NCBI RefSeq assembly: GCF_000383575.1 | Contig: NZ_KB911579.1 | Span: 251,707-315,706 of the forward strand | Direction of reading: 5' to 3' | DNA length: 64,000 bases | DNA from: Salinispora oceanensis | Lineage (GTDB): Bacteria; Actinomycetota; Actinomycetes; Mycobacteriales; Micromonosporaceae | Part shown: piece by piece, positions 27,187-35,684 of the stretch | Layout: every line of letters starts with the position of its first letter | How positions within the stretch are numbered: the first letter of the stretch is position 1 | Position numbers and translations under genes: made by a program | The notes under the pieces: model-generated | Seen by the model: only the letters and a program-made list of their open reading frames with translations | What the model was told of the DNA's origin: nothing | Database searches by the model: none

Positions 27187-27960
27187 TCAGGCCCGCGCCG
27201 AGCCGGCCCCGGCGACGTACCGCTCGTAACCCTCGTCCTCGAGCTTGTCGGCCAGCTCCGGGCCGCCCTCCTCGACGATCCGGCCGGCGACGAAGACGTG
27301 CACGTGGTCCGGCTTGATGTACCGCAGGATCCGGGTGTAGTGGGTGATCAGCAGCAGCCCGGTGTCGCCGGTCTCCCGGACCCGGTTTACGCCCTGGCTG
27401 ACCACGCGGAGCGCGTCCACGTCGAGGCCGGAGTCGGTCTCGTCGAGGATCGCCACCTTCGGCTTGAGCAGCTCCAGCTGCACGATCTCGTGCCGCTTCT
27501 TCTCGCCGCCGGAGAAACCCTCGTTGACGTTGCGCTGGGCGAACGCCGGGTCCATCTGCAGGCGCTCCATGGAACCCCGCAGCTCACCCGCCCAGGTGCG
27601 CAGCTTCGGTGCCGCACCGTCGATCGCGGTCTTCGCGGTGCGCAGGAAGTTCGCCACCGACACCCCGGGAACCTCGACCGGGTACTGCATGGCCAGGAAG
27701 AGGCCGGCGCGGGCCCGCTCGTCCACGGACATCTCCAGGACGTCCGCGCCGTCGAGGGTCACCGAACCACCGGTGATCTCGTACTTCGGATGCCCGGCGA
27801 CCGAGTAGGCCAGGGTGGACTTGCCGGAGCCGTTCGGGCCCATGATGGCGTGCGTCTCCCCCGACCGGACGGTCAGGTCGACACCGTGCAGGATCGGCTT
27901 GAGCTCACCCTCGGGCAGCTTGACCGACACCTGCAGGTCACGGATCTCAAGGGTGCTCAT
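27187..27960 (-). CDS. sufC: SUF scaffold ATPase
   Basis: 257 residues. ABC-type ATPase of the SufBCD complex in the cytoplasm. Walker A is GPNGSGKST, the signature FSGGEKKRHEIVQ, Walker B ILDETDSGLDVDA and the H-loop LLITHYTRIL. ATG 27960 overlaps the stop of the Rieske gene by one base, so the reading frame that runs further upstream is not the gene. The product lacks any membrane domain, as expected. Confidence 0.97.
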   Translation of the reverse strand: MSTLEIRDLQVSVKLPEGELKPILHGVDLTVRSGETHAIMGPNGSGKSTLAYSVAGHPKYEITGGSVTLDGADVLEMSVDERARAGLFLAMQYPVEVPGVSVANFLRTAKTAIDGAAPKLRTWAGELRGSMERLQMDPAFAQRNVNEGFSGGEKKRHEIVQLELLKPKVAILDETDSGLDVDALRVVSQGVNRVRETGDTGLLLITHYTRILRYIKPDHVHVFVAGRIVEEGGPELADKLEDEGYERYVAGAGSARA

Positions 27961-28304
27961 TATCGGGTCACTCCATTGCTTGGCATCGGGCGGCCGTCGG
28001 CGCCCACTGGGATGTAGATGTCGCCGTCGCGGATCTCGACGGGGTAGACGGGGACGGGTTCGGTGGCGGGTAGCCCGGTCGGCTCGCCGGTGCGCAGGTC
28101 GAACCGCGAACCGTGCAGCCAGCACTCCAGGGTGCAGCCCTCGACCTCCCCCTCGGAGAGGGCCACCGCGGCGTGCGAGCACTCGTCGTAGACGGCGTAG
28201 AAGGCGCCGTCCGCACCGTGCACGATCGCGATCTTCAGACCGTCAATGTCCGCGCTGACCACGCTGCCCTTCGGCACGTCCTCGGCGGAGCAGATGCGAA
28301 TCAT
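27960..28304 (-). CDS. Rieske [2Fe-2S] ferredoxin in SUF operon
   Basis: 114 residues. Small soluble Rieske protein of the non-heme iron oxygenase ferredoxin type. The cluster ligands are ECSHAAVALSEGEVEGC region Cys42/His44 and CWLHGSRFD (Cys61/His64), 17 residues apart. It is a regular component of actinobacterial SUF operons, where it probably supplies electrons for cluster assembly; that role is inferred. ATG 28304 overlaps the sufD stop (TGATG), which decides against the in-frame GTG three bases upstream. Confidence 0.92.
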   Translation of the reverse strand: MIRICSAEDVPKGSVVSADIDGLKIAIVHGADGAFYAVYDECSHAAVALSEGEVEGCTLECWLHGSRFDLRTGEPTGLPATEPVPVYPVEIRDGDIYIPVGADGRPMPSNGVTR

Positions 28305-29500
28305 CACGCACCGGCCTTCGCGGCGTTGTCCCCGCTCACGTACGTGGGGTCGGCGAACTCGCTCTCCCCACTGGCCAGCCGGGCCTCGATCGCCGTGCCG
28401 AGGCGCTCCCGCAACGACTCGACCGGGATCTTGTTGAGCAGCTCGGCGAAGAAGCCGCGGACCACGAGGCGCCGCGCCTCGGCCTCCGGAATCCCCCGGG
28501 CCATCAGGTAGAACAGCTGCTCATCGTCGAAGCGACCGGTCGCGCTCGCGTGACCGGCGCCGGCGATCTCCCCGGTCTCAATCTCCAGATTGGGTACGGA
28601 GTCCGCCCGCGCCCCCTCGGTGAGCAGCAGGTTTCGGTTGATCTCGTAGGTGTCGGTGCCGGTCGCCTCGGCCCGGATCAGCACGTCGCCGACCCAGACA
28701 GTACGGGCGCTCTCGCCCTGCAGGGCACCCCGGTAGCCCACGTAGCTGCGGCAGTCCGGGACCGAGTGGTCCACCAGCTGCCGGTGCTCCAGGTGCTGCC
28801 CCTCGTCGGCGAAGTAGACCCCGTACAGCTCGGCCTCGCCGCCCCGCTCGGTGTACTCCACGGTGGTGTACTGCCGGACCAGGTCGCCGCCGAGGCTGAC
28901 CTGGACGTGCAGTACCCGGGCGGCGCGCCCCAGCCGCACCTTCAGGTGCTGCGCCTGCACCGCGTCGTCGGCCCAGTCGGCGACGGTGACCAGGGTCAGC
29001 TTCGCGCCGTCGGCGACCGAGACCTCGACGTTGTCGGCGAGCGTCGCCGAACCGACGTGCTCGAGCACCAGCGTCGCTTCGGCGAACCGGCCCACCTCGA
29101 CGAAGGTGTGCCCGAAGGTGAGTTCGTCGACGCCCTCGCCGACCACCCGCAGGGTCACCGGCTCGGCCAGTACGGCCTCATCGGCGATCCGCACCAGCTG
29201 CGCCTGCGCCGCACCTCGGTACGCGAGCGCACTGATCCGGTCCACCGGCACGAGTACGCTGCCGATCCGCGGATCGTCCTTCGCGACCGACTCGACGGTG
29301 ACGCCCGTGGGCAGGTCGCCGTACTCGTGCCGGACCGCACCCGCGCTGGCCGGCACCTCGCCGGTCAGGCCCCGCAGACGGTTGAGTGGGGTGAAGCGCC
29401 ACTCCTCCTCCAGGCCGGTGAGGGCCGAGAAGTCGGTGACATCGTATGAGCGCAGCGCCTGCGACTTGGTGCTGGGCGGCGCGGAAGCCTGGGTAGTCAT
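28304..29500 (-). CDS. sufD: SUF scaffold protein SufD
   Basis: 398 residues. Beta-helical partner of SufB and SufC in the Fe-S scaffold. The C-terminal core is seen in ADSVPNLEIETGEIAGAGHA, shown in part as NLEIETGEI, then GHASATGRFDDEQLFYLMARG and RRLVVRGFF, all conserved with SufB. It sits 75 bases after the sufB stop, the largest gap in the operon. Both proteins are likely derived from one ancestor. Confidence 0.95.
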   Translation of the reverse strand: MTTQASAPPSTKSQALRSYDVTDFSALTGLEEEWRFTPLNRLRGLTGEVPASAGAVRHEYGDLPTGVTVESVAKDDPRIGSVLVPVDRISALAYRGAAQAQLVRIADEAVLAEPVTLRVVGEGVDELTFGHTFVEVGRFAEATLVLEHVGSATLADNVEVSVADGAKLTLVTVADWADDAVQAQHLKVRLGRAARVLHVQVSLGGDLVRQYTTVEYTERGGEAELYGVYFADEGQHLEHRQLVDHSVPDCRSYVGYRGALQGESARTVWVGDVLIRAEATGTDTYEINRNLLLTEGARADSVPNLEIETGEIAGAGHASATGRFDDEQLFYLMARGIPEAEARRLVVRGFFAELLNKIPVESLRERLGTAIEARLASGESEFADPTYVSGDNAAKAGA

Positions 29501-29575
29501 CTCTTCCTTGGTTCTGTTCTGCGACGACGGTGTCAGTAACGGGGACGGGTCGGGTCCGTCACGGCCGCGGCGGCC

Positions 29576-31006
29576 TCAGCCGACCGCGCCCTCCATCTGC
29601 AGTTCGATCAGGCGGTTGAGCTCCAGGGCGTACTCCATCGGGAGCTCCTTGGCGATCGGCTCGATGAAGCCACGGACGATCATCGCCATCGCCTCGTCCT
29701 CGCTCAGCCCCCGGCTCATCAGGTAGAAGAGCTGGTCCTCGCTGACCTTCGATACGGTCGCCTCGTGCCCCATTGACACGTCGTCCTCGCGGATGTCGAC
29801 GTACGGGTAGGTGTCCGAGCGGGAGATGGTGTCGACCAGCAGCGCGTCGCACTTCACGGTGCTCTTGCTGCTGTGTGAACCCTCCAACACCTGCACCAGA
29901 CCGCGGTACGAGGTGCGACCGCCACCGCGGGCGATCGACTTCGAGACGATGGTGCTGCTGGTGCGCGGTGCGGCGTGCACCATCTTGGCACCGGCGTCCT
30001 GGTGCTGGCCTTCACCGGCCATGGCCACCGAGAGCACCTCACCCTTGGCGTGTTCGCCGGTCATGAAGACCGCCGGGTACTTCATCGTGACCTTGGAACC
30101 GATGTTGCCGTCGATCCACTCCATGGTCGCGCCCTCGTGGCACACCGCGCGCTTGGTGACCAGGTTGTAGACGTTGTTCGACCAGTTCTGGATGGTGGTG
30201 TAGCGGCAGCGGGCGTTCTTCTTAACGATGATCTCCACGACGGCGCTGTGCAGCGAGTCCGAGGAGTAGATGGGGGCGGTGCAGCCCTCGACGTAGTGCA
30301 CGTACGCACCCTCGTCAACAATGATCAGGGTCCGCTCGAACTGGCCCATGTTCTCGGTGTTGATCCGAAAGTAGGCCTGGAGCGGGATCTCCACGTGCAC
30401 GCCCTTCGGCACGTAGATGAAGGAGCCACCGGACCAGACCGCGGTGTTCAGGGCGGCGAACTTGTTGTCGCCGACCGGGATCACCGTGCCGAAGTACTCC
30501 TTGAAGAGGTCCTCGTGCTCCTTGAGCGCGGTGTCCGTGTCGAGGAAGACGACGCCCTGCTCCTCCAGGTCATCACGGATCTTGTGGTAGACGACCTCGG
30601 ACTCGTACTGCGCCGCCACGCCCGCAACCAGCCGCTGCTTCTCCGCCTCGGGGATGCCCAGCTTGTCGTAGGTGTTCTTGATGTCCTCCGGCAGCTCCTC
30701 CCAGCTGGTCGCCTGCTTCTCGGTGGAGCGCACGAAGTACTTGATGTTGTCGAAGTCGATCCCGGTGAGGTCGGCGCCCCAGGCCGGCATTGGCTTGCGA
30801 TCGAACAACCGCAGCCCCTTGCGCCGCAGGTCGAGCATCCAGGCCGGCTCAGCCTTCTTGGCCGAGATGTCCCGCACGACCGCCTCGTTGAGGCCACGCT
30901 GCGCGACGGCCCCGGCCGCGTCGGGGTCGGCCCAGCCGTACTCGTAGCGACCGAGGGCGGCGAGCTGCTCCTCCTGGGTCAGGGGCTGAACGGTCTGCTC
31001 GGTCAT
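29576..31006 (-). CDS. sufB: SUF scaffold protein SufB
   Basis: 476 residues. Main Fe-S scaffold subunit. Conserved segments include [19 protein letters not shown] [55 protein letters not shown] and [20 protein letters not shown]. The final Cys-containing segment CDALL is retained. ATG 31006 overlaps the sufR stop (ATGA), so regulator and scaffold are translated together. Confidence 0.97.
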   Translation of the reverse strand: MTEQTVQPLTQEEQLAALGRYEYGWADPDAAGAVAQRGLNEAVVRDISAKKAEPAWMLDLRRKGLRLFDRKPMPAWGADLTGIDFDNIKYFVRSTEKQATSWEELPEDIKNTYDKLGIPEAEKQRLVAGVAAQYESEVVYHKIRDDLEEQGVVFLDTDTALKEHEDLFKEYFGTVIPVGDNKFAALNTAVWSGGSFIYVPKGVHVEIPLQAYFRINTENMGQFERTLIIVDEGAYVHYVEGCTAPIYSSDSLHSAVVEIIVKKNARCRYTTIQNWSNNVYNLVTKRAVCHEGATMEWIDGNIGSKVTMKYPAVFMTGEHAKGEVLSVAMAGEGQHQDAGAKMVHAAPRTSSTIVSKSIARGGGRTSYRGLVQVLEGSHSSKSTVKCDALLVDTISRSDTYPYVDIREDDVSMGHEATVSKVSEDQLFYLMSRGLSEDEAMAMIVRGFIEPIAKELPMEYALELNRLIELQMEGAVG

Positions 31007-31758
31007 CTATCTGTCCTCACAGTGGTGACGGTCTTACTGGACTGAACATGCCCCGGCTGGGCCGGAATGTGCGTCGTGCACACCCCATCGCCATGCGCGA
31101 TGGTCGCCAGGCGCTGCACGTGGGTGCCGACCAGCCGGGAGATCACCGCGGTCTCGGCCTCGCACAGCTGGGGGAACTCGGCGGCCACATGCGCCACCGG
31201 GCAGTGATGTTGGCACAGCTGCCCCCCCGAGGCGATCGTGGAGGCGTTGGCAGCGTAGCCCTCCGCGGTCAGGGCGGCGGCGAGTGCCTCCGCGCGGGCG
31301 AGCGGGTCGTCGCCGGCGTCTTCCATGGCCGCCAGACAGCGGGTCTCCAGGGCGGAGACCTGCTCGGCGGCGAAGGCCGCCACCGCCTCCGATCCCCCGC
31401 CACGGGCGATCCAACGCAGCGCGGCGGTGGCCATGTTGTCGTAGTGGTGGGTGCCGCAGCGACCGCGGGCCGCCTCGGTCAGCAGAAAGACCTTGGCCGG
31501 ACGGCCGCGCCCGCGGTGACCTCGGACCGCCGGATCACGGGCGAGGACATCTCCCTCGGCGAGCATCGCGTCCAGGTGGCGTCGAATCGCGGCGGGGCTG
31601 AGCCCGAGCTCGCGCCCCAGCTGCGCGGCGGTGGTGGCACCCCGCTCCAGCAGCAGCTGGGTAACCCGATCCCGGGTTGACGGGTCGGCGACGGTCGACC
31701 CACCGGCGAGCCCGACAGGCGCCGGCTGGCGCCCCGATAGCCCCGCCGCGTTTTTCAC
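31003..31758 (-). CDS. sufR: SUF operon transcriptional regulator
   Basis: 251 residues. DeoR/ArsR-like winged helix-turn-helix at about 25-85 ([20 protein letters not shown]), wing [13 protein letters not shown]. The C-terminal domain has an Fe-S site with [18 protein letters not shown], the three-Cys motif of SufR, which represses suf genes when its cluster is intact. GTG 31758 is chosen because upstream residues are non-conserved and the AT-richer promoter lies there. First gene of the operon; divergent from ctaA. Confidence 0.92.
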   Translation of the reverse strand: MKNAAGLSGRQPAPVGLAGGSTVADPSTRDRVTQLLLERGATTAAQLGRELGLSPAAIRRHLDAMLAEGDVLARDPAVRGHRGRGRPAKVFLLTEAARGRCGTHHYDNMATAALRWIARGGGSEAVAAFAAEQVSALETRCLAAMEDAGDDPLARAEALAAALTAEGYAANASTIASGGQLCQHHCPVAHVAAEFPQLCEAETAVISRLVGTHVQRLATIAHGDGVCTTHIPAQPGHVQSSKTVTTVRTDR

Positions 31759-31768
31759 AACGCCAACG

Positions 31769-31776
31769 TTACGTAA
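31769..31776. promoter_or_regulatory. Candidate SufR operator core
   Basis: TTACGTAA palindrome within a short AT-richer stretch (AACGTTACGTAATTCG), 10 bases before the sufR start and about 100 before ctaA. Autoregulation by SufR is the expected arrangement, but this motif is not tied to SufR by anything in the window. Confidence 0.3.
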
Positions 31777-31874
31777 TTCGCCGGAGGCCTGCAAACCCGG
31801 GGTCCGGTGATCCAAAACACCGTTGTGGCGAAGCCGCCCGAGGGGGCACCACTACGATGCGTAGGATTTGCGCC

Positions 31875-32852
31875 GTGACTGTCGCCGCCCGGTTCCCGGT
31901 CTCCACCACCATGCTGCGCCGGCTGGCGTTCGCCAACATTCTCGCGAACGTGCTGATCGTCGTTACCGGCGGGGCCGTCCGGCTGACCGCCTCCGGCCTG
32001 GGCTGCCCCACCTGGCCCCGCTGCACCGACGCGTCGTACACCGCCACGCCGGAGATGGGCCTGCACGGGGCGATCGAGTTCGGCAACCGGTTGCTCACCT
32101 TCGCGGTCGGCATCGTCGCCATCGCCGTGGTGGTGGCCGTCCTGCTACACCGACCACGCCGACCCGGCCTGCTGCCGCTCGCGGTCGCGGTCCTGCTCGG
32201 CATCCCGGCGCAGGCGGTGATCGGTGGGATCACCGTCCTCACCAAGCTCAACCCGTGGGTGGTCGGGCTGCACTTCCTCGCCTCGATGGTCGTGATCGCC
32301 CTCGCGTACACCCTCTGGCGCCGGATCGCGGAACCGGACGGCCCGACCGTGCCGGTGGTGCCCGGGCCACTGCGCACCCTCGCGGTGATCACGACCGTGG
32401 TCTGCGTGGCGGTACTCGTGGTCGGCACCTGGGTCACCGGCAGCGGCCCACACGCCGGTGACGGTGGGGCGGCCCGCAACGGCCTCGACGCCGAGCAGAT
32501 CTCCCAGGTCCACGCCGATGGGGTGTTCCTGCTGATCGGCCTCTCGGTGGCCCTGGTCTTCGCGTTCCGGGCGGTGGGCGCCGCCCGCCCCGCCCGGGCC
32601 GCGCTGGTGTTGGTCGGGGTGGAGGCGGGGCAGGGTGTGATCGGCTACGTGCAGTACTTCACCAACCTGCCGGCGCTGCTCGTCGGCGCCCACATGCTCG
32701 GCTCCTGCCTGGTGCTGCTGGCCACCCTCGCGGTACTCCGGTCGACCCGGGAACGCCAACCGGCCGTCACCCCCACACCGACCAGCGCCCGCGACACCGC
32801 GACTGAGCCCTCGGTCCCCGTTCCCGCCGGAGTCGGTCCCGTCCAGGCCTGA
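31875..32852 (+). CDS. ctaA: Heme A synthase (COX15/CtaA)
   Basis: 325 residues with eight hydrophobic helices. Oxidises the C8 methyl of heme O to give heme A for aa3-type cytochrome oxidase. The loop Cys pair is GLGCPTWPRC, the Glu/His heme site is EMGLHGAIEFGNR, and further helix His are in GLHFLAS, QVHADGVF and GAHMLGS. The C-terminal 35 residues are a Thr/Pro-rich tail. GTG 31875 follows AGGA by eight bases; ATG 31857 is the alternative, adding six residues. Divergent from the SUF operon. Its partner ctaB lies 2.6 kb away. Confidence 0.92.
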   Translation: MTVAARFPVSTTMLRRLAFANILANVLIVVTGGAVRLTASGLGCPTWPRCTDASYTATPEMGLHGAIEFGNRLLTFAVGIVAIAVVVAVLLHRPRRPGLLPLAVAVLLGIPAQAVIGGITVLTKLNPWVVGLHFLASMVVIALAYTLWRRIAEPDGPTVPVVPGPLRTLAVITTVVCVAVLVVGTWVTGSGPHAGDGGAARNGLDAEQISQVHADGVFLLIGLSVALVFAFRAVGAARPARAALVLVGVEAGQGVIGYVQYFTNLPALLVGAHMLGSCLVLLATLAVLRSTRERQPAVTPTPTSARDTATEPSVPVPAGVGPVQA

Positions 32853-32895
32853 ATCGTCAGCCCCGGCCGATTGGCGAGGTCGGGGGAGCAGACGC

Positions 32896-32934
32896 CAACG
32901 TCGTCGGACCGCGAAGGGCGGTCCGACGACGTTG
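32896..32934. terminator. Bidirectional hairpin terminator
   Basis: A perfect 17-bp stem (32896-32912 with 32918-32934, CAACGTCGTCGGACCGC) with a 5-base GAAGG loop lies between the convergent ctaA and ATP-grasp genes. There is no T tract, as is usual for this lineage. Confidence 0.8.
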
Positions 32935-32946
32935 AGTGAGCGTGTT

Positions 32947-33870
32947 TCAGGGCTGGCGGTGCAGCTGGGTCAGGATGGCGTCCGCGAGACGATCCGGGGC
33001 GCCGTCGGCGTACCCGAGGAAGAGTGACGGCTCGGTCAGCTCCAACTCGACCAGGAGCGGCGCGTCGCCCTCGCCCGGGATCAGGTCAACCCGGGCGTAG
33101 AGCAGCCGCTCCGGTCCGCCCGGAACCTCGGCGAGGATCTTCTCCGCCACCGCCACCTGCTCCGCGGTGGCCGTGCGGGGGGTGATCCGCTCGATTTTAC
33201 GGGGCTCCTCCGGCCCCAGGTCCGGGCCGGTCAGCATCGCGCCCTTACGGATCGCGTGACTGAAACGCAGGCCGTCCGGGCCAGCGAGAAAGAGCAGCGC
33301 GGTCTCGCCGTCGGTGTCAACAGCGGAGAGGTACGGCTGCACCATGGTCACTCGCCCGGCCGCGCCGAGGCGCCGCACATGCGCCTGGGCGAGTTCTCGG
33401 TGCTCGGGATCGGCCAGGTCGTACCGGCCGGTGTCCCGGCTGTCCCCGCTGACCGAGGGTTTGATGACGTACTCCCCGCGCTCCGCGGGATGCGACCACT
33501 GCTGCCCCGGCTGAATCCAGGTGGTGGGGACGGTGGCCACTCCGGCGGTGGAGAGCTGTTCGAGGTAGCGCTTGTCGGTGTTCCAGCGGACGACGTCCAC
33601 CGGGTTGGCCAGGGCCGGCACCGTCGCCGCCCAGGCGATGAAGGCGTCCCGGCGAGCGGTGTAGTCCCACGGCGAACGGAGAACCACGAGGTCATAACCC
33701 GCCCAGTCAACGCCGGGATCATCCCAGATCACCGCCTCGGCGGTGACGCCACGAGCCGCGAGCGGCGCGTGGACGAGGCGGTCGTCATCCTCAAGGTCAG
33801 GAAAGGCGGCGCAGGTCACGAGGGCGACCCGGGCTTCCCGCCGGGCCGACTCGGGCGAAGTGATCACCAT
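32947..33870 (-). CDS. ATP-grasp domain protein
   Basis: 307 residues. ATP-grasp ligase fold like that of RimK and DcsG-type enzymes, which join a carboxylate to an amine or thiol. The nucleotide region is seen at WNTDKRYLEQL, YVIKPSVSGDSRDTG and MVQPYLSAVDTDGE, and the metal-binding end at YARVDLIPGEGDAPLLVELELTEP (in part LLVELELTEPSLFL). Substrate unknown. Ten bases upstream of its start lies the stop of a small hypothetical gene on the same strand, so the two may be one operon. Confidence 0.83.
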   Translation of the reverse strand: MVITSPESARREARVALVTCAAFPDLEDDDRLVHAPLAARGVTAEAVIWDDPGVDWAGYDLVVLRSPWDYTARRDAFIAWAATVPALANPVDVVRWNTDKRYLEQLSTAGVATVPTTWIQPGQQWSHPAERGEYVIKPSVSGDSRDTGRYDLADPEHRELAQAHVRRLGAAGRVTMVQPYLSAVDTDGETALLFLAGPDGLRFSHAIRKGAMLTGPDLGPEEPRKIERITPRTATAEQVAVAEKILAEVPGGPERLLYARVDLIPGEGDAPLLVELELTEPSLFLGYADGAPDRLADAILTQLHRQP

Positions 33871-33880
33871 AACCGGGAAC

Positions 33881-34216
33881 CTAACGAGCCATCGTGCGCC
33901 GGGCCATCGACCGCCAGAGGTCGTTACTCGGGCGCATCTGGTCCATCAGTTCACGCTCCCACGCATTCTCGACGGTGACGCCCGCCTTGGCACACGCCTG
34001 CCGCGCGACGACGGTGTCGTCCGCGAACTGGTCGCCCCAGACCCCGTCGGAGCCGACGAGGACGATGCGCGCACCGCGCTTGCCGACGTACTCGATGACC
34101 GCCTTTGCGCCGCCGTGACCGGCGGCGAACGACTTGATGCCGGCGACCAAGCCACTGGGGGCCGGGCCGTTGGGGGCCTGCTCGGCCGTCAGCGTCGTAT
34201 CGGAACGATCTGCCAT
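33881..34216 (-). CDS. Conserved hypothetical protein
   Basis: 111 residues from ATG 34216 (MADRSDTTL). The segment GGAKAVIEYVGKRGARIVLVG followed by DGVWGDQFADD looks like a small alpha-beta domain. No catalytic motif, membrane segment or signal. I do not recognise the family. It precedes the ATP-grasp gene by 10 bases. The 250-base gap upstream to ctaB is conspicuously AT-rich (about 34300-34400), has no convincing open frame, and probably contains this gene's promoter. Confidence 0.65.
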   Translation of the reverse strand: MADRSDTTLTAEQAPNGPAPSGLVAGIKSFAAGHGGAKAVIEYVGKRGARIVLVGSDGVWGDQFADDTVVARQACAKAGVTVENAWERELMDQMRPSNDLWRSMARRTMAR

Positions 34217-34466
34217 GACGCGAAGCCTAAGCAGAGTTCCCCCCATGCGGGCGAGTTCGGTGAACCTTTTGTGATGCCAGTTACCCCGAAAGCGTGACCG
34301 GAGATGCCCCTTTTGGCCTGATTTACCTGCATAATTTTCGCATTATCGGCAAGAGGATTTCCAAAACATAAACCACGCTGACGGATTTCCGACCAACCCG
34401 GAATTCCCGCACGTCAATGGTGAAGCCGGCAATCCCAATACCTTCGCCCTCGGTCCGAGGGGGCGG

Positions 34467-35429
34467 TCAGATCACCGCGTCCAGCGCAACCGCCGCGAAG
34501 ACGACGGTCAGGTAGGTGGTGGACCAGTGGAACAGCCGCATCGGCTTGACCGCTTCCCCCCGCGCCGCCCGACGGCACAGCCGATGCGCCTCGACCAGGA
34601 AGACGACCCCCACGACGAGGGTCGGCAGTCCGTAGACCGGCCCGATCCCAGCCCCGAGCGGCCAGGCCGCCAGCGAAACCAGCACCGTCAGCCAGGCGAA
34701 GACAAGAATCTCGGCGTTGACCCGCCGGGTTGACGCCACCACCGGCAGCATCGGGATGCCCGCCCGGGCGTAGTCTTCCTTGTACTTCATCGCCAGCGGG
34801 TAGAAGTGCGGCATCTGCCAGAAGAAGACGACCCCGAAGAGCGCCCAGGCAGCCGGCGCGAGGGAACCGGTCACCGCGGCCCAGCCGATCAACACCGGCG
34901 CCGCCCCACAGGCCCCACCCCAGAAGGTGTTCGCCGGGGTGGTGCGCTTGAGCCAGGCGGTGTAAACCAGGTCGTAATAGAGAATCGCGGCCAGCGTCAA
35001 CCCGGCGGCCAACGCATTGGTGAAGACAGCCAGCAGGGTGACCGAGACCACCGCCAGCACCAAGCCAAAGATCAGTGCACTCCGCGGTGCGACGGTGTGT
35101 GCCGGCAGCGGGCGACGCTTGGTGCGCCGCATCACCTGATCGATATCCCGGTCGATGTAGCAGTTCAGGACGCTGGCCGCGCCGGCCGCCAGCGACCCGC
35201 CGACCAGCACCACCGCCATCAGCCAGAGCGACGGCAGACCACCGTGCGCGAGCATCATCGCCGGCACGGTGGTGACCAGCAGCAGCTCAACAATCCGCGG
35301 CTTGGTCAACGCCACGTACGCCGCGACCACCGCCCGCGGGTCCCGCCGCGAGCCGACCGCCCCATCCCCCGTCGTGCCGACCGACTGCCCGGCGGTGTCG
35401 CTGACGGGGCGCTCGGTGATCATGCTCAC
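34467..35429 (-). CDS. ctaB: Heme O synthase (protoheme IX farnesyltransferase)
   Basis: 320-residue UbiA-family membrane prenyltransferase that adds a farnesyl chain to heme B, the step before CtaA. Allylic diphosphate binding motif [21 protein letters not shown] (NxxxDxxxD) and the second motif [17 protein letters not shown] are present, with about eight helices. A 35-residue Thr/Gly/Arg leader precedes helix 1. GTG 35429 follows AAGGTGG by six bases; ATG 35423 is the alternative. Divergent from tkt, a common actinobacterial arrangement. Confidence 0.93.
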   Translation of the reverse strand: MSMITERPVSDTAGQSVGTTGDGAVGSRRDPRAVVAAYVALTKPRIVELLLVTTVPAMMLAHGGLPSLWLMAVVLVGGSLAAGAASVLNCYIDRDIDQVMRRTKRRPLPAHTVAPRSALIFGLVLAVVSVTLLAVFTNALAAGLTLAAILYYDLVYTAWLKRTTPANTFWGGACGAAPVLIGWAAVTGSLAPAAWALFGVVFFWQMPHFYPLAMKYKEDYARAGIPMLPVVASTRRVNAEILVFAWLTVLVSLAAWPLGAGIGPVYGLPTLVVGVVFLVEAHRLCRRAARGEAVKPMRLFHWSTTYLTVVFAAVALDAVI

Positions 35430-35684
35430 GGATGCCACCTTCCGGCATGGGCGGGGGAGGTCGGAATGATCGGGCCCCACTCCGGGACCATCACCGCCCC
35501 ACCCTACGCGCCGCCGTTGTGGCTGCCCTGGTGACCCGGCAACGGTGCGGGGCGTCACACTCGTACGCGACGAAGCGGCCGGAACCGGGAGAACAGCATG
35601 CACGGATCCGTCGGCGGACGTTTAGGGCCGCTCGATAGGGTCACCGGTGAGGGTTCCGCCCATCTGCCGAGGAGCACACCGAAC

